From assembly GCA_020025965.1 (NCBI GenBank), contig JAHHRG010000054.1:1-12779 (forward strand): a stretch of DNA of 12,779 bases, in the 5' to 3' direction. Shown one piece after another: positions 11,210 through 12,779 of the stretch. Below the pieces are notes generated by a model, which saw only the letters and a list, made by a program, of their open reading frames with translations, made no database searches and was not told the DNA's origin. Position numbers and translations under genes: made by a program. Positions within the stretch are counted from its first letter, which is position 1. The number at the start of each line of letters is the position of its first letter. This DNA is from Sutterella sp. (GTDB lineage: Bacteria; Pseudomonadota; Gammaproteobacteria; Burkholderiales; Burkholderiaceae_F).

Positions 11210-12779
11210 ATGCGACGCAAGACCGAGAAAACGCTCACGCCAGCACAGCTTCGTGAGCAAAAGCGCTGGAACTCCCTTCGGGGAGCCGAGGTGGCTACGG
11301 ACTTTTTACGAGTCCGAGGAGCAGCGTCGGGGCAGACTTTGGCCGGTGCCGCACCGCTCGTTTTTCAGGGGATGTGTCGGAAAGAAGGCATTCGTGTCTT
11401 CTTCACCGACCGCCCAAAAACGGACGGTCGTTCCATCTGGCTGGGGCCTGTGGATCTCACCAATCCGCTCGCAGCGGTTTACTGCTACGGGCACGGTGTC
11501 CATGAGATTCAGCATATCAAGTACACGGACTTCAATGCGGTGCGGGGATTGGAGTCGATTCCTTTAAAGGAATTGACGAATATCTTCGAAGACATCCGTA
11601 TTGACGGCTTAGGTGCGAAAGACTATGCAGGCTATCTGCTCTGGCGGTCGGCGCTCTTCAAAGCCTATGCGGCTGCAGGAGAGGCGTCTTGGCGTCTTCC
11701 TAAAAAGATGACGGCCCCCGAGCTCTTGGCTAAGACCATTCTCTTTTACATGGAGGTGAAGGAGCTTCACTTGACGAATCTCCGGGACGATGCGATTCAT
11801 CTTCTCGCCGAAGCCCGACGGGCTTTCGGTGTTGAGTGTATGAAGGCCGTTTTGGCCGTTGCCGATCGGGCTTCGCTAATGACGTCTACGGGTGATGCCG
11901 TCATGCTCGCTCGCGAAGTACTGGCCGTTCTGGGCGACTTCGGCGATCGTGCGATGAAGGATCTCAACCGTTTCTCGGGTGATATGGCTTCTTCCGAAAC
12001 CGAGTCTCCCGATCCGAGTCCGTTTGGTGACGAATCGCCGGGGTTATTCTCCGCATCGGGCGAAGTGTCGCCTTGGGCGGTCCCGAAGGCTTTGGTCCCG
12101 GGGCTTGCCGAAGCGAAACGGCTCACTCGCAACTTCACCGACCTTTGCTGTGTGGCGAAGTGGCAGGGAGCGTCCGATCATATCGAGAAGTTCCGTCAGC
12201 TGATGACGCCCGATCCCAACAGTAATCACGATCAGGCGCTCGGCATGCAGAGTTCGGCTTTTGCCGACCGAGGGGATTTTCACCTTCGGGATCCGAAAGA
12301 ACCGGCTCAAGCAAGAAAGCTCTTTTACTCGGAGTGGAATCGTTCGGGGGCTTTGCGTCATCTTTTCCAGACCGCGCTGGAACATCCCGTGCCAAGGCCC
12401 GAGATGCTCTCCAACGTTGGTTTTGAAGTCGATGACGACGCGCTCGCGCTGATGTTCGCTGGGGAAAACCGGATTTTCCGCAAACCCGTGCGTGTCCGCG
12501 GGCGTGAAACGGCCGTCGAAGTCCTTCTTGATACATCGGGTTCGATGACGGATTCGCAGTTGGCCTTGGCCAAAGTCGCGGCTCTGAGGCTTCTTGAAGC
12601 TTTCAGAGTCACGAAGGGCTATTCGGCTGCTATGGGTGTCTTCCCGGGGGCAACCTCGAGAAGCGTGTCGCCCGTTGCCGACTGGACTTCGTCCATTGTC
12701 GACACGGCGCTTCGCATTGACTTTGTGACGGGCTACGGCTGTACGCCGATTCTGGAGGCGCTTCTTTGGGCGGAGACGG
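11210..12779 (+). CDS. CobT-like protein with HExxH motif and vWA domain (3' end cut off)
   Basis: The frame is open from ATG 11210 to the window end (523 residues so far). AGGAG (11198-11202) lies seven nt before the ATG. Parts in order: a basic N-terminus; an HExxH motif HEIQH (98-102) followed by NIFEDIRID (124-132), a pattern of zinc metallopeptidase-like domains linked to vWA proteins; helical segments (about 165-255); a Ser/Pro/Glu-rich linker (about 258-290); and a vWA domain with the metal-ion-dependent adhesion site DTSGSM (D441, S443, S445) and Thr512 in GCTP. Pairing of a MoxR/CobS-like ATPase with a vWA protein is a known arrangement, in which the vWA protein binds client and ATPase. 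It resembles CobT in layout, but cobalt chelation is not supported by neighbours. Peptidase activity is only inferred. Confidence 0.85.
   Translation, partial: MRRKTEKTLTPAQLREQKRWNSLRGAEVATDFLRVRGAASGQTLAGAAPLVFQGMCRKEGIRVFFTDRPKTDGRSIWLGPVDLTNPLAAVYCYGHGVHEIQHIKYTDFNAVRGLESIPLKELTNIFEDIRIDGLGAKDYAGYLLWRSALFKAYAAAGEASWRLPKKMTAPELLAKTILFYMEVKELHLTNLRDDAIHLLAEARRAFGVECMKAVLAVADRASLMTSTGDAVMLAREVLAVLGDFGDRAMKDLNRFSGDMASSETESPDPSPFGDESPGLFSASGEVSPWAVPKALVPGLAEAKRLTRNFTDLCCVAKWQGASDHIEKFRQLMTPDPNSNHDQALGMQSSAFADRGDFHLRDPKEPAQARKLFYSEWNRSGALRHLFQTALEHPVPRPEMLSNVGFEVDDDALALMFAGENRIFRKPVRVRGRETAVEVLLDTSGSMTDSQLALAKVAALRLLEAFRVTKGYSAAMGVFPGATSRSVSPVADWTSSIVDTALRIDFVTGYGCTPILEALLWAET

Noticed and set aside
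10135..12779. Cobaltochelatase CobS/CobT genes for B12 synthesis
   Set aside because: Layout is similar, but there is no CobN or other cobalamin gene, and the HExxH region and Walker B change fit a general MoxR/vWA pair better. The nearby FecCD-type transporter is separated by a porin on the other strand.

Overview
The window looks like a chromosomal segment of a Gram-negative, anaerobically living betaproteobacterium, perhaps a Sutterella/Parasutterella-type gut organism. This is inferred from a Burkholderiales/Neisseriales-type trimeric porin, a Tat-exported periplasmic [FeFe] hydrogenase with a membrane cytochrome b, a consensus FNR-type site and two Fur-like sites. No rRNA, tRNA, CRISPR array, insertion sequence or phage gene was recognised.

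Layout. 1-514: the 3' end of an unrecognised gene, overlapped by a small unrecognised gene, closed by a terminator. 515-2097: a 1.6-kb stretch without a convincing protein gene. It holds a perfect FNR-type box (671-684), then about 380 nt able to fold into hairpins and ending in a strong terminator (1065-1100), which I read as a candidate FNR-controlled small RNA. After that come a (TA)9 palindrome, phased A-tracts, other inverted repeats, a Fur-like box (1883-1897) and a folded leader. 2098-4505: hydA-hydB-cytochrome b, a compact operon for a periplasmic [FeFe] hydrogenase likely tied to the quinone pool, closed by two hairpins. 4807-7890: a FecCD/BtuC-type permease, its ATPase, and a periplasmic binding protein with its own promoter. 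8068-9159 (minus strand): a porin. 9160-10134: a divergent intergenic region with a Fur-like box, phased A-tracts and a run of four 7-bp stem-loops plus a T8 tract just before the next ribosome binding site. 10135-12779: a MoxR/CobS-like AAA+ ATPase and, 13 nt later, a CobT-like protein with an HExxH motif and a C-terminal vWA domain, cut by the window end.

How the parts fit. The hydrogenase takes electrons from H2 in the periplasm (or the reverse) and the b-type cytochrome can pass them to quinone. The enzyme needs much iron, and the next operon imports an iron complex or corrinoid, but terminators separate the two and the link is only thematic. Hydrogenase maturation genes (hydE, hydF, hydG) are absent from the window and must lie elsewhere. 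The hydrogenase genes use AAG almost exclusively for lysine, as the porin appears to where I checked it, which suggests high expression.

The least explained parts are the AAA+/HExxH-vWA pair with its structured leader, and the FNR-box/terminator RNA unit.
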